From an uncultured Sutterella sp. (GTDB lineage Bacteria; Pseudomonadota; Gammaproteobacteria; Burkholderiales; Burkholderiaceae_F), in assembly GCA_900554375.1 (NCBI GenBank), contig USHK01000072.1, positions 1 through 6,410 of the forward strand: a stretch of 6,410 nt of DNA. Reading direction: 5' to 3'. Within the stretch, counting starts at the first letter, position 1; each line of letters opens with the position of its first letter. The notes under the pieces were generated by a model. That model saw only the letters and a list, made by a program, of their open reading frames with translations, had not been told where the DNA came from and ran no database searches. Positions 1 to 5,869 of the stretch are shown piece after piece. Position numbers and translations under genes: made by a program.

Positions 1-28
1 GGCCTTCCATCATGGTCACGAAGCTCAT
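1..28 (-). CDS. 5' end of a gene coupled to the LpoA-like gene (possibly YraN family), truncated by the window edge
   Basis: On the minus strand the stop of the LpoA-like gene (TGA, 27-25) overlaps an ATG at 28-26 in the classic ATGA arrangement. An AGAGG/GCAGG purine stretch lies about 5-12 bases upstream, and the reading frame stays open to the window edge (M-S-F-V-T-M-M-E-G). A translationally coupled downstream gene is therefore likely. In E. coli and many betaproteobacteria the gene after lpoA is yraN, an UPF0102 endonuclease-like protein, so that is the best guess. Nine residues cannot confirm it, and one of the later ATGs could be the real start. Confidence 0.4.
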
Positions 29-1197
29 AGACCTGCCTCTTCTGCACTTTCCGTAAACTGAACTAAATCTTCTTCGGATGTTTTACCTGTCTTACTGGGA
101 CTGACCACCGTTTTAACCAGCTCTCGCTTGACTTTGCTCCCGTTATCTTTATCAAAGCTGAGGCGTCCGGTCAGTCCATCCGGAACTTCAATGCGCCGCG
201 CCCAGTCAATCCATTTCGTGCCTAACCGCCATGCGTCTACCCCGACGGAAAACATCTGCAGTTCCTCAGGAGATAAATTGTCTCTTTCTCCTTTATACTG
301 AGTCACCAAAGTGCCGGCGTTCTCTTCTGCCGGAATCTCTAACGTAATCATCCCATTCAAATCATTGGACTGAGTTCTGGCCAGCATAGAGTCTTTCTGA
401 TGCATCGGATTGGTGTAACTTGTCCCGAAAACCGGAAGTTCAGGCGGTAAGTAAGGGCGTAGCAGACTAGCATTTTGAGCATTCATCGCAAAAAAGACGC
501 CCCTAAACGCTTTCCCACGCATTTCCTGACGAAGATAAGCAATCTGATCGGCAGAAATATGGCGTCTCTCGGCACCCGCCCCCGCTTTAACTAAAGCAGC
601 TTCCATGGCACGAGCCAATCGCTCGTCATAAGGATCCTGTGTCGTCAGAATCACAAAATTGTTCGCCGCGAGGCCGGCCTTTTGGGCGGTGTTTTCCACT
701 GCGATTTTTGCAAGCTGATCAACCTCGCTCTCAGCAGAGATATCAATGCTTAAAAATAATTCCGGTGCCGTTTCTCCGGAGGGACGATTGATCGCCACGA
801 CCGGCAGGGGCAGGTAAGGCATCTCAGATATGGTCTGAACAGCATCTCGTGAAACGGGACCAATGGCTAGTACTGCACCGTCTTCTGCAGCTTTCTTTAA
901 AACAGCGCCTGCATTCTGAGGACTGCTCAATTCATACTGAATCAGTTCACAGACGCCAGATGTGGTTGCCTCGCGGCTAGCCGCAAGTATTCCCTGCTGA
1001 ATAGGAGCAGCTGCTTCGGACAGAACAGATCCTTTAGGGGATACAATCAGAGCGATTTTAGTTTTGTTCTGCGATTGAACTTGCGCATCCGTTGTTGGTC
1101 CGATATCGGACTGCTGGGCCGCAGCAGTCGTCACTGTAACTGCCGCAATAAGACTCAGAGATACGCGACACAAAATTCTATTTACCAACGAGGTCAA
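25..1197 (-). CDS. lpoA: LppC/LpoA-family penicillin-binding protein activator (periplasmic-binding-protein fold)
   Basis: This 390-residue protein resembles the C-terminal half of LpoA, the outer-membrane activator of the peptidoglycan synthase PBP1A. Family-like stretches are the N-terminal strand IALIVSP followed by PIQQGILAA (about residues 47-72), AIGPVSRDAV, LPVVAINRP, and near the C-terminus MFSVGVDAWRLG followed by GLTGRLSFD. The fold expected is a type I periplasmic-binding-protein domain. The N-terminus has a signal peptide: Arg7/Arg11, a hydrophobic stretch at 12-22, and a likely cleavage after Ala27 (AAA-QQ). I see no lipobox; Cys10 sits before the hydrophobic core. The E. coli protein is much longer because of an extra N-terminal TPR-like domain, which is missing here. 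The start is TTG. An in-frame stop at 1221-1219 rules out a longer form, and GGGAG six bases upstream supports this codon. Divergence from rsmI matches the E. coli yraL/yraM arrangement. The family call is firm; activation of PBP1A itself is inferred. Confidence 0.85.
   Translation of the reverse strand: MTSLVNRILCRVSLSLIAAVTVTTAAAQQSDIGPTTDAQVQSQNKTKIALIVSPKGSVLSEAAAPIQQGILAASREATTSGVCELIQYELSSPQNAGAVLKKAAEDGAVLAIGPVSRDAVQTISEMPYLPLPVVAINRPSGETAPELFLSIDISAESEVDQLAKIAVENTAQKAGLAANNFVILTTQDPYDERLARAMEAALVKAGAGAERRHISADQIAYLRQEMRGKAFRGVFFAMNAQNASLLRPYLPPELPVFGTSYTNPMHQKDSMLARTQSNDLNGMITLEIPAEENAGTLVTQYKGERDNLSPEELQMFSVGVDAWRLGTKWIDWARRIEVPDGLTGRLSFDKDNGSKVKRELVKTVVSPSKTGKTSEEDLVQFTESAEEAGL
1190..1194 (+). 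promoter_or_regulatory. Ribosome-binding site of rsmI, inside codons 2-3 of the LpoA-like gene
   Basis: GAGGT lies four bases before the rsmI ATG at 1199. It is part of the second and third codons of the opposing gene. No clear sigma-70 promoter could be recognised for either gene nearby, so both promoters must lie within the opposing coding region or be weak. Confidence 0.65.
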
Positions 1198-1198
1198 G

Positions 1199-2119
1199 AT
1201 GGACTCCCGAAAATTCCTCTACGACAATAATGAACTGTTCCAAAGCATCTCGCTTCCCGCCCAAGACCTGCCGGCTCCGGCCTTATATGTTGTCGGGCTT
1301 CCGATCGGAAACCTCGGAGATATTACTTTAAGAGCCCTCTGGGTACTCAGTAAAACGGACTGTGTTGCCGCTGAAGACACTCGAGAAACTAAGAAACTTT
1401 TGGAGAAGTTTAATATAGAGTCGCGCTTGTTCCCTGTTCATCAGCATAACGAGCACGAGGGGGCTGACAAGATCCTGCGCTTTCTGACTGAAGGCAAGCG
1501 AGTCGCACTTGTCACGGACGCGGGCACGCCTGCTGTCTCAGATCCCGGCACCAAAGTAGTTGCAGAGGTTAGAGCCAAGGGTTTTCGCGTGATTCCCATT
1601 CCCGGCGCCAGTGCCTGCGTCACAGCCGTCTCAGCCGCCGGAATGGCGCCTGAGGGCTTCACATTTCATGGTTTTTTAAACGGCGGAAAGCAAGAGCGTT
1701 CTGCAGAGTTGCAAAAACTCATCAACGCCGGTCGAACCTTCATCCTATATGAAGCCCCTCACCGCTTAGAAAAACTCATTGATGAACTAAGTAAATCAGT
1801 CCCGGCGGACAGGAAAATAACCATCGCTCGGGAACTCACTAAAAAATTCGAACAAATCGACAGCCTTTACGCTACTGATTTACGCGAATGGCTCTCTCGT
1901 AATCCTCCCAAGGGAGAATACGTCATTATCGTTGACGCGTCTTCAGCCTCAGGAGAAGAAACTTTGAAGGAAGAGGACAAACAGTGGATTGACGAATTAA
2001 TCCCGCTCCTGCCGGCTGGACAGTTATCGTCAATCGCAAGTAAAATTTCTCGTTTTCCCAAGAAAATCATCTACAACTATATACTCAGCAAGAAAAATCC
2101 ACCGAAGACGGTTGATTAA
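1199..2119 (+). CDS. rsmI: 16S rRNA (cytidine-1402-2'-O)-methyltransferase RsmI
   Basis: RsmI uses S-adenosylmethionine to methylate the 2'-hydroxyl of C1402 in the decoding centre of 16S rRNA, which tunes start-codon choice and fidelity. The 306-residue protein has the tetrapyrrole-methylase fold. Visible motifs are PIGNLGD (35-41), AAEDTRETKKLL (57-68), HNEHE (83-87), VTDAGTPAVSDPG (105-117, the SAM-site loop), PIPGASA (133-139), FHGFL (156-160) and YEAPHRL (184-190). The first 27 or so residues before ALYVVGLPIGN are a short extension; E. coli RsmI has about 286 residues. The usual start of the first motif (VATPIGNLGD) reads VGLPIGNLGD here. The ATG has a GAGGT Shine-Dalgarno. The gene lies head-to-head with the LpoA-like gene, as in E. 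coli, and is followed after 22 bp by ppk2, probably on the same transcript. Confidence 0.97.
   Translation: MDSRKFLYDNNELFQSISLPAQDLPAPALYVVGLPIGNLGDITLRALWVLSKTDCVAAEDTRETKKLLEKFNIESRLFPVHQHNEHEGADKILRFLTEGKRVALVTDAGTPAVSDPGTKVVAEVRAKGFRVIPIPGASACVTAVSAAGMAPEGFTFHGFLNGGKQERSAELQKLINAGRTFILYEAPHRLEKLIDELSKSVPADRKITIARELTKKFEQIDSLYATDLREWLSRNPPKGEYVIIVDASSASGEETLKEEDKQWIDELIPLLPAGQLSSIASKISRFPKKIIYNYILSKKNPPKTVD
1204..1208 (-). promoter_or_regulatory. Ribosome-binding site of the LpoA-like gene, inside rsmI codons 2-4
   Basis: The minus strand reads GGGAG, then six bases, then the TTG start at 1197. This Shine-Dalgarno match decides the non-ATG start. The same bases encode residues 2-4 of RsmI on the plus strand. 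Confidence 0.65.
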
Positions 2120-2129
2120 TTGCCCAATC

Positions 2130-2134
2130 GAGAG
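2130..2134 (+). promoter_or_regulatory. Ribosome-binding site choosing the GTG start of ppk2
   Basis: GAGAG followed by seven bases precedes GTG at 2142. The alternative in-frame TTG at 2112, which overlaps the rsmI stop, has only a poor upstream purine stretch. GTG is therefore preferred. Confidence 0.5.
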
Positions 2135-2141
2135 AATCATC

Positions 2142-3350
2142 GTGTCAAACAGCAAAAAACAAAAAGATCAAAGCGATCTGGTTAGTGAAAAGGTCGAAGT
2201 CGGTTCCCTTTCACAGTCTGACTCCGCAGCAACAAAGGAAGAGGATCCTTTCCGCACAGCTGTGGAATCAATTACTTCCTCCCCGGTCACTTCGGAGAAG
2301 GAAGCCGAGGAGTACGTCTCCAATCAAACTTTCGCTGCCGCTAACGAGCATGAGATGCAAGCTCTGATCTCTATTCTTGAAGGCGAGGCGCCCGCTGATC
2401 GAAAAGCCATTTTGAAGGCTTTGGTACAGCGTGAAAAATTAAAAGACGGCGTTTCCAAGAAGGCCGAAGTCAACGAAAATGAGTTAAACGAAGATTGGAA
2501 GCACGGCGGTTATCCGTACAAAAACCGCATGAGCCGCAAGATCTACGAAAAAGAAAAGTATCTTCTTCAAGTTGAACTTCTTAAGCTCCAGAACTGGGTA
2601 AAAGAAACAGGCCAGAAAGTCGTTATTCTGTTTGAAGGTCGTGACGCCGCCGGAAAAGGAGGCACGATCCGTCGTTTCATGGAGCACCTAAACCCTCGTG
2701 GAGCCCGCGTGGTTGCATTGGAAAAACCAACTCAGCGCGAACTCGGTGAATGGTACTTCCAGCGTTATGTGAAACACCTCCCCACCGCCGGTGAAATCGT
2801 TCTGTTCGACCGTTCTTGGTACAACCGCGCCGGTGTCGAACGCGTCATGGGATTCTGTACTGACGACCAGTATCTTGAATTCATGCGCGAGTGTCCGGAA
2901 TTCGAGCGCTTCCTTACTCGCAGCAGAATCTATCTGATTAAGTTTTGGTTCTCAGTCAGCCGTAAGGAACAGAGAAGACGCTTCAAAGAGCGTCAGGTTC
3001 ATCCGCTCAAGCGCTGGAAACTTTCTCCGATCGACATGGCCTCTCTCGACAAATGGGATGATTACACCAAAGCTAAAGAAGCCATGTTCCTTAACACGGA
3101 CACCGTGGCTGCGCCTTGGACCGTCATTAAGAGCGATGATAAAAAACGTGCTCGCCTGAATGCCATGCGTTATGTTCTTCAGTCTCTGCCTTACACCGGC
3201 AAAGATATGAATGCGATCGGCGCCATTGACCCGCTGATCTTGGGCCGAGCCAACACGATCTATGAAAAGGGTGAACACAGCGATATTCTTCTTCAGCTAA
3301 GTACTCATCTTTCAGATAAGAATACTGATACTAAGAAGAAATCGAAATAA
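2142..3350 (+). CDS. ppk2: Polyphosphate kinase 2 (PPK2 family, class I-like) with a long N-terminal extension
   Basis: PPK2 transfers phosphate between inorganic polyphosphate and nucleoside di- and triphosphates in the cytoplasm; class I enzymes mainly make ATP or GTP from ADP or GDP. With the GTG start (402 residues) the core begins at GYPYKNRMSRK (123-133). It is followed by the Walker A loop FEGRDAAGKGG (164-174), PRGARVVALEKPT, WYFQRYVKHLP, a Walker B block FDRSWYNRAGVERVMGF with Asp223, a lid-type segment SRKEQRRRF (273-281) and SPIDMASLDKWDDYT (from 295). These are textbook PPK2 motifs and none of the key residues is lost. Residues 1 to about 115 are hydrophilic, rich in Ser, Glu and Lys, probably disordered with one helical patch (HEMQALISILEGEAP), and have no motif I know. 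PPK2 proteins are commonly about 260-300 residues, so this one is long. It shares the rsmI transcript and ends at a strong terminator. An alternative TTG start at 2112 would add ten residues. Confidence 0.95.
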   Translation: MSNSKKQKDQSDLVSEKVEVGSLSQSDSAATKEEDPFRTAVESITSSPVTSEKEAEEYVSNQTFAAANEHEMQALISILEGEAPADRKAILKALVQREKLKDGVSKKAEVNENELNEDWKHGGYPYKNRMSRKIYEKEKYLLQVELLKLQNWVKETGQKVVILFEGRDAAGKGGTIRRFMEHLNPRGARVVALEKPTQRELGEWYFQRYVKHLPTAGEIVLFDRSWYNRAGVERVMGFCTDDQYLEFMRECPEFERFLTRSRIYLIKFWFSVSRKEQRRRFKERQVHPLKRWKLSPIDMASLDKWDDYTKAKEAMFLNTDTVAAPWTVIKSDDKKRARLNAMRYVLQSLPYTGKDMNAIGAIDPLILGRANTIYEKGEHSDILLQLSTHLSDKNTDTKKKSK

Positions 3351-3355
3351 ATCGG

Positions 3356-3373
3356 ATGCCGTCTAAACGGCAT
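3356..3373 (+). repeat. Small inverted repeat (7-bp stem, CTAA loop) after ppk2
   Basis: ATGCCGT and ACGGCAT pair perfectly around a four-base loop, six bases after the ppk2 stop. No T-run follows, so on its own it is not a terminator. It stacks directly before the main terminator hairpin and may protect the mRNA 3' end or slow polymerase. Confidence 0.55.
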
Positions 3374-3375
3374 AG

Positions 3376-3411
3376 ACAGCAAAGGCCGCAATTGCGGCCT
3401 TTGCTGTTTTT
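3376..3411 (+). terminator. Rho-independent terminator of the rsmI-ppk2 unit
   Basis: Positions 3376-3407 form a perfect 32-base palindrome. Allowing a four-base AATT loop, it gives a 14-bp stem with a GGCCGC core, followed immediately by five T residues (3407-3411). It lies 25 bp after the ppk2 stop. Read on the minus strand the hairpin is followed by CTATGCC rather than T residues, so it looks directional. It is therefore a poor terminator for the converging PEBP gene, which ends at 3422. Confidence 0.9.
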
Positions 3412-3421
3412 AAAACGCGTT

Positions 3422-3901
3422 CTAGAACTGAAGTTTATATGTTCCCATGGTTTCGGCCATCTGAATGACGCGGCCGTCTATAGCGTTGTATACATCCTTA
3501 AGTTCGGGAGGCTCGTTAAAGCTGAGAACTGCGTCAACCGCAAATACTTTGAAAAAGTAGCGGTGCGTTCCGATCGGGGGTTTCGGGCCGATGTAACCCA
3601 GAGTCCCCCTTCCATTCATCCCTTCACTGGAACCAGGAAAAAGGCTTTCAAGATCTGCCCCTTCCGGAAGAGACAGATCTCGAGCCGGGAGGTTGTAGAC
3701 CACCCAATGAACAAAAGTCAATTTCGGAGCCTCAGGATCCGGTGCATCCGGATCAACGCACACTAATACCAAAGACTGTGTGCCTTTGGGAATATTGGTA
3801 ATCTCCAGCGGAGGAGACATATCGCTCCCCTGCTGAGTAAATTGTTTCGGGATCGGTGCCCCGGACGCAAATGCCGGGGAAAAAATTTCAAGTTTCTCCA
3901 T
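3422..3901 (-). CDS. YbhB/YbcL family Raf-kinase-inhibitor-like protein (PEBP fold)
   Basis: This 159-residue protein belongs to the bacterial branch of the phosphatidylethanolamine-binding protein family. The signature anion-pocket residues are visible: VDPDAPD (49-55), VHWVVYNLPA (64-73), GYIGPKPPIG (102-111) and THRYFFKVFAVD (112-123). Length and motif order match the family throughout and there is no signal peptide, so it is probably cytoplasmic. The biochemical role of bacterial members is poorly known; the kinase-inhibitor name comes from eukaryotic relatives and does not show a target here. The ATG start has GAAGGA eight bases upstream. Only 14 bp separate it from the preceding CBS-domain gene, so the two are almost certainly co-transcribed. 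It converges on ppk2. Confidence 0.93.
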   Translation of the reverse strand: MEKLEIFSPAFASGAPIPKQFTQQGSDMSPPLEITNIPKGTQSLVLVCVDPDAPDPEAPKLTFVHWVVYNLPARDLSLPEGADLESLFPGSSEGMNGRGTLGYIGPKPPIGTHRYFFKVFAVDAVLSFNEPPELKDVYNAIDGRVIQMAETMGTYKLQF

Positions 3902-3915
3902 CCCTTCGTTCCTTC

Positions 3916-4371
3916 TTACGGTCTGACAGACTGCTCGCGAGTCTTAGACGATTTAATTGCACGCACGATGCTGTCGAGCTGCTCGGAAATTTCTTCGACA
4001 ATGTTGTTGGCAGTAACAATGCCGCATAACTTCCCGTCATTATCAACCACCGGCAATCTGCGAATGCCTTGCTCACGCATTCTTGCCAAGGCGTCGACAA
4101 CGGTTTCATCAGCATTAGCCGTGCAAACCGGCGCAGACATGACGTCCTCAACCTTCAGACCTTTCGGATCTTTTTCTAACGCCACTACTTCGATGCAAAT
4201 ATCACGGTCGGTGAGCATTCCAACCGGCTGTCTTTCGTCGTTAATGACGACCAGACTTCCCACATGAAGAGCTCGCATGGCTTTAGAACAATCCAAAACA
4301 GTAGTTCCCAAAGGAATTGTGGCGACTGTATGTACTGACAAATCGATAATTTTGATAGAACGAGCTCTCAT
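3916..4371 (-). CDS. Protein with two CBS domains (stand-alone Bateman module)
   Basis: The 151 residues are almost wholly two CBS motifs. CBS1 covers about 13-63 and ends in GMLTDRDI (51-58). CBS2 covers about 77-130, with EDVMSAPV at its start, RRLPVVD at 104-110 and GIVTANNI at 117-124. Such pairs fold into a Bateman module that binds adenosyl ligands (AMP, ATP, SAM) and usually works as an energy sensor. No catalytic or DNA-binding domain is attached, and the short basic C-terminal tail (KSSKTREQSVRP) holds nothing recognisable. The ATG is preceded by AGAGGT at four bases. It is the first gene of an operon with the PEBP-like gene and has its own promoter. Ligand and partner are unknown. 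Confidence 0.93.
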   Translation of the reverse strand: MRARSIKIIDLSVHTVATIPLGTTVLDCSKAMRALHVGSLVVINDERQPVGMLTDRDICIEVVALEKDPKGLKVEDVMSAPVCTANADETVVDALARMREQGIRRLPVVDNDGKLCGIVTANNIVEEISEQLDSIVRAIKSSKTREQSVRP

Positions 4372-4375
4372 CTAT

Positions 4376-4381
4376 ACCTCT
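4376..4381 (-). promoter_or_regulatory. Ribosome-binding site of the CBS-domain gene
   Basis: AGAGGT on the minus strand ends four bases before the ATG at 4371. It is a strong Shine-Dalgarno match and fixes the start. Confidence 0.7.
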
Positions 4382-4418
4382 TGCTAAAACCTACTGCCCT
4401 TACGCTATGTATTTGATC

Positions 4419-4447
4419 TTTATAAGGGTTCGGGCACTCACCCTCAA
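4419..4447 (-). promoter_or_regulatory. Sigma-70-type promoter of the CBS-PEBP operon
   Basis: On the minus strand a -35 box TTGAGG (4447-4442) is followed by exactly 17 bases and a -10 box TATAAA (4424-4419). This matches four of six and five of six consensus bases with ideal spacing. Transcription would start near 4412, giving a leader of about 40 bases before the ATG at 4371. An 11-base inverted repeat lies just upstream. Confidence 0.7.
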
Positions 4448-4450
4448 CAC

Positions 4451-4461
4451 GGTATCATACC
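4451..4461. repeat. Short inverted repeat GGTAT-N-ATACC upstream of the CBS-gene promoter
   Basis: A perfect 5-bp inverted repeat with a one-base centre lies four bases upstream of the -35 box, where an activator or repressor could bind. It is short enough to be chance, and no second copy was seen in the window. Confidence 0.25.
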
Positions 4462-4466
4462 AAACC

Positions 4467-4494
4467 AAAACGGTCTAAAAGGCTTGCGGGACCG
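4467..4494 (-). terminator. Possible weak terminator after ttcA
   Basis: On the minus strand, CGGTC (4494-4490) and GACCG (4475-4471) can pair across a 14-base loop and are followed by TTTTGGTTTGG. The stem is short and the loop large, so at best it is a leaky terminator between ttcA and the CBS-gene promoter. Confidence 0.3.
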
Positions 4495-4516
4495 CTCGAA
4501 AACACGGATTTCAGCA

Positions 4517-5422
4517 CTAAACCTCCTCAGTTGTTTCAGGTGTTTGGCGCTCTTTTTCCAGGTCTTTAAAGTCAAAAAGTGTTTGATCCAGCAAATGTGA
4601 CGGAGCGACCCGAGTCAAACTGCGGAAGATATTCTCCACTCTTCCCGGTGTTTCTTTATCCATCCGTTGAATGATTTCTTTCATTTCACGTCGGCATACG
4701 TCATCGGCCCCGCATAATTTTGGGATGACATCGTAGCCCTTGATGCGGCACCAGCGCGCCAGATCTTTTTCACGCAGGTACACGAGCGGACGAATCACAA
4801 TATGCTCTCTCGCGTCGCTTAGCAGCTTCGGAGGCATGGACTTAAGGCGTCCGCCGTAGAACATATTCAGCATCAATGTGCTGACAACATCATCGAGATG
4901 GTGCCCCAGCGCAATTTTCGTGCACTTCAGCTCTCTCGCCACTCGGTAGATAATCCCTCGTCTCAAACGTGAGCAGAGCGAGCAAAGATTTCGATTGTCA
5001 GAGTACTTCGACTTCACGATGGAGAAGGTGTCCTGATCCTCAATATGGTACGGGACTCCGATTTTCTCCAGATGAGAAATCAGGCGATCGAGAGGAAAGT
5101 CCGGAAGATGCTGATTCAAACAAAATGCCAACAGTTCAAAGTGGATTGGAGCACGACCTTGGAGGCGAACAAGCGCATCCAGCAGTGCGTAACTATCCTT
5201 CCCCCCGGAGACACACACCATCACCTTGTCTCCGTCTTCGATCAGATTGAAATCCGTAATCGCCTGGGCACAAAGTCTCACCAAGCGTTTCTCGAGTTTT
5301 CTGTTTTCAAAGGACAAACGCTCTTTTTTCTCTTCGGAAGATGTGTCTGCCACTCCCCTCTCAGAAGTAGAAATGCTTTTCTCCGTTTGATCCTTAAGCT
5401 CTTCGATTTTGACGGGTTTCAT
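4517..5422 (-). CDS. ttcA: tRNA 2-thiocytidine(32) synthetase TtcA
   Basis: TtcA adenylates and then thiolates cytidine 32 of certain tRNAs to give s2C32, using ATP and an iron-sulfur cluster. The 301-residue protein shows the PP-loop SGGKDS (72-77), the cluster motif CSLCSRLRRG with Cys147 and Cys150, ALGHHLDDVVSTLMLNMFYGG (171-191, split by family-typical variation), MPPKLLSD (196-203), HIVIRPLVYLREKDL, and PSHLLDQTLFDF near the end. The third cluster cysteine region, usually IPCxLCG, reads IPKLCGADDVC, so Cys237 is the likely ligand. The first 45 residues before KRLVRLCAQAI are charged and probably flexible, somewhat longer than in E. coli. The ATG shares one base with the folB stop (TAATG), so translation is probably coupled. 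It is the second gene of a folB-ttcA operon. Confidence 0.96.
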   Translation of the reverse strand: MKPVKIEELKDQTEKSISTSERGVADTSSEEKKERLSFENRKLEKRLVRLCAQAITDFNLIEDGDKVMVCVSGGKDSYALLDALVRLQGRAPIHFELLAFCLNQHLPDFPLDRLISHLEKIGVPYHIEDQDTFSIVKSKYSDNRNLCSLCSRLRRGIIYRVARELKCTKIALGHHLDDVVSTLMLNMFYGGRLKSMPPKLLSDAREHIVIRPLVYLREKDLARWCRIKGYDVIPKLCGADDVCRREMKEIIQRMDKETPGRVENIFRSLTRVAPSHLLDQTLFDFKDLEKERQTPETTEEV

Positions 5423-5826
5423 TATGAGTTCTTAATCCTTTCCTTATCTTTGCTAAAAAATGCTTCAACGCCGATGGATTCAGCCTTTGAATAGGCGTCG
5501 GGTTTTTCGCTGCCGATCTGAACTGCGGCCACTTCGGGATTTTTCAGCAGCCGCTCGGCTGTCCTCTCCAACAACGTTTCCTGCAGATCAATATGACACT
5601 CCTGAACAACTGCCTCGATGGCTTCAACGATTCTGTCGTAGTTAAATACTTCAGAGAGTTCATTGACCGGCGCCGTACTCTTCTCTACATACACGGAGAC
5701 GTTCAATCTTAGCCTTTGGGGGAGGAGTCTCTCGTGCTGATATGCACCGATACGAGCCATCGTTTCATAGCGATTCAATTTGATCTTCCAGTATTTTCCT
5801 GAAATAAGCAATGGATCCATATTCAC
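5422..5826 (-). CDS. folB: Dihydroneopterin aldolase FolB
   Basis: FolB cleaves 7,8-dihydroneopterin to 6-hydroxymethyl-dihydropterin and glycolaldehyde in the folate pathway, acting as a cytoplasmic oligomer. The 134-residue protein has the T-fold signature ARIGAYQHERLLPQRLRLNV (24-43) with Glu32, FNYDRIVEAI (61-70) with the active-site-type Tyr63, LQETLLERTAERLL (81-94), and VQIGSEKPDAYSKAESIGVE (102-121) with the likely catalytic Lys108. The first 15 residues are a small extension. The start is taken as GTG at 5826 because AGGGAG lies six bases upstream; an ATG two codons later (5820) is the alternative. It is the first gene of a folB-ttcA operon, an arrangement found in other Burkholderiales. 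No convincing promoter was found in the 43 bp before it. Confidence 0.93.
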   Translation of the reverse strand: MNMDPLLISGKYWKIKLNRYETMARIGAYQHERLLPQRLRLNVSVYVEKSTAPVNELSEVFNYDRIVEAIEAVVQECHIDLQETLLERTAERLLKNPEVAAVQIGSEKPDAYSKAESIGVEAFFSKDKERIKNS

Positions 5827-5832
5827 TCTGAA

Positions 5833-5838
5833 CTCCCT
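5833..5838 (-). promoter_or_regulatory. Ribosome-binding site choosing the GTG start of folB
   Basis: AGGGAG on the minus strand ends six bases before GTG at 5826 but twelve before the next ATG at 5820. The spacing favours GTG. Confidence 0.6.
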
Positions 5839-5869
5839 CTATTTTCTATTTCTGTGTCAAAATCTTTCT

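Noticed and set aside
2952..3278. Minus-strand open frame of 108 codons inside ppk2
   Set aside because: It overlaps the conserved PPK2 core in full and its translation has no recognisable domain.
3356..3411. Bidirectional terminator serving the PEBP gene as well
   Set aside because: On the minus strand neither hairpin is followed directly by a T-run.
3356..4267. Plus-strand open frames opposite the PEBP and CBS genes (3356-3766 and 3842-4267)
   Set aside because: Both are shadows of the well-supported minus-strand genes; one begins inside the terminator hairpins.
4969..5494. Long plus-strand open frames across ttcA and folB
   Set aside because: They are antisense to two clear genes and the translations resemble no family, with no ribosome-binding site recognised.
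5855..5860. Perfect TTGACA on the minus strand as the -35 box of folB
   Set aside because: At 16-18 bases downstream the sequence is the AGGGAG ribosome-binding site, not a -10 box.
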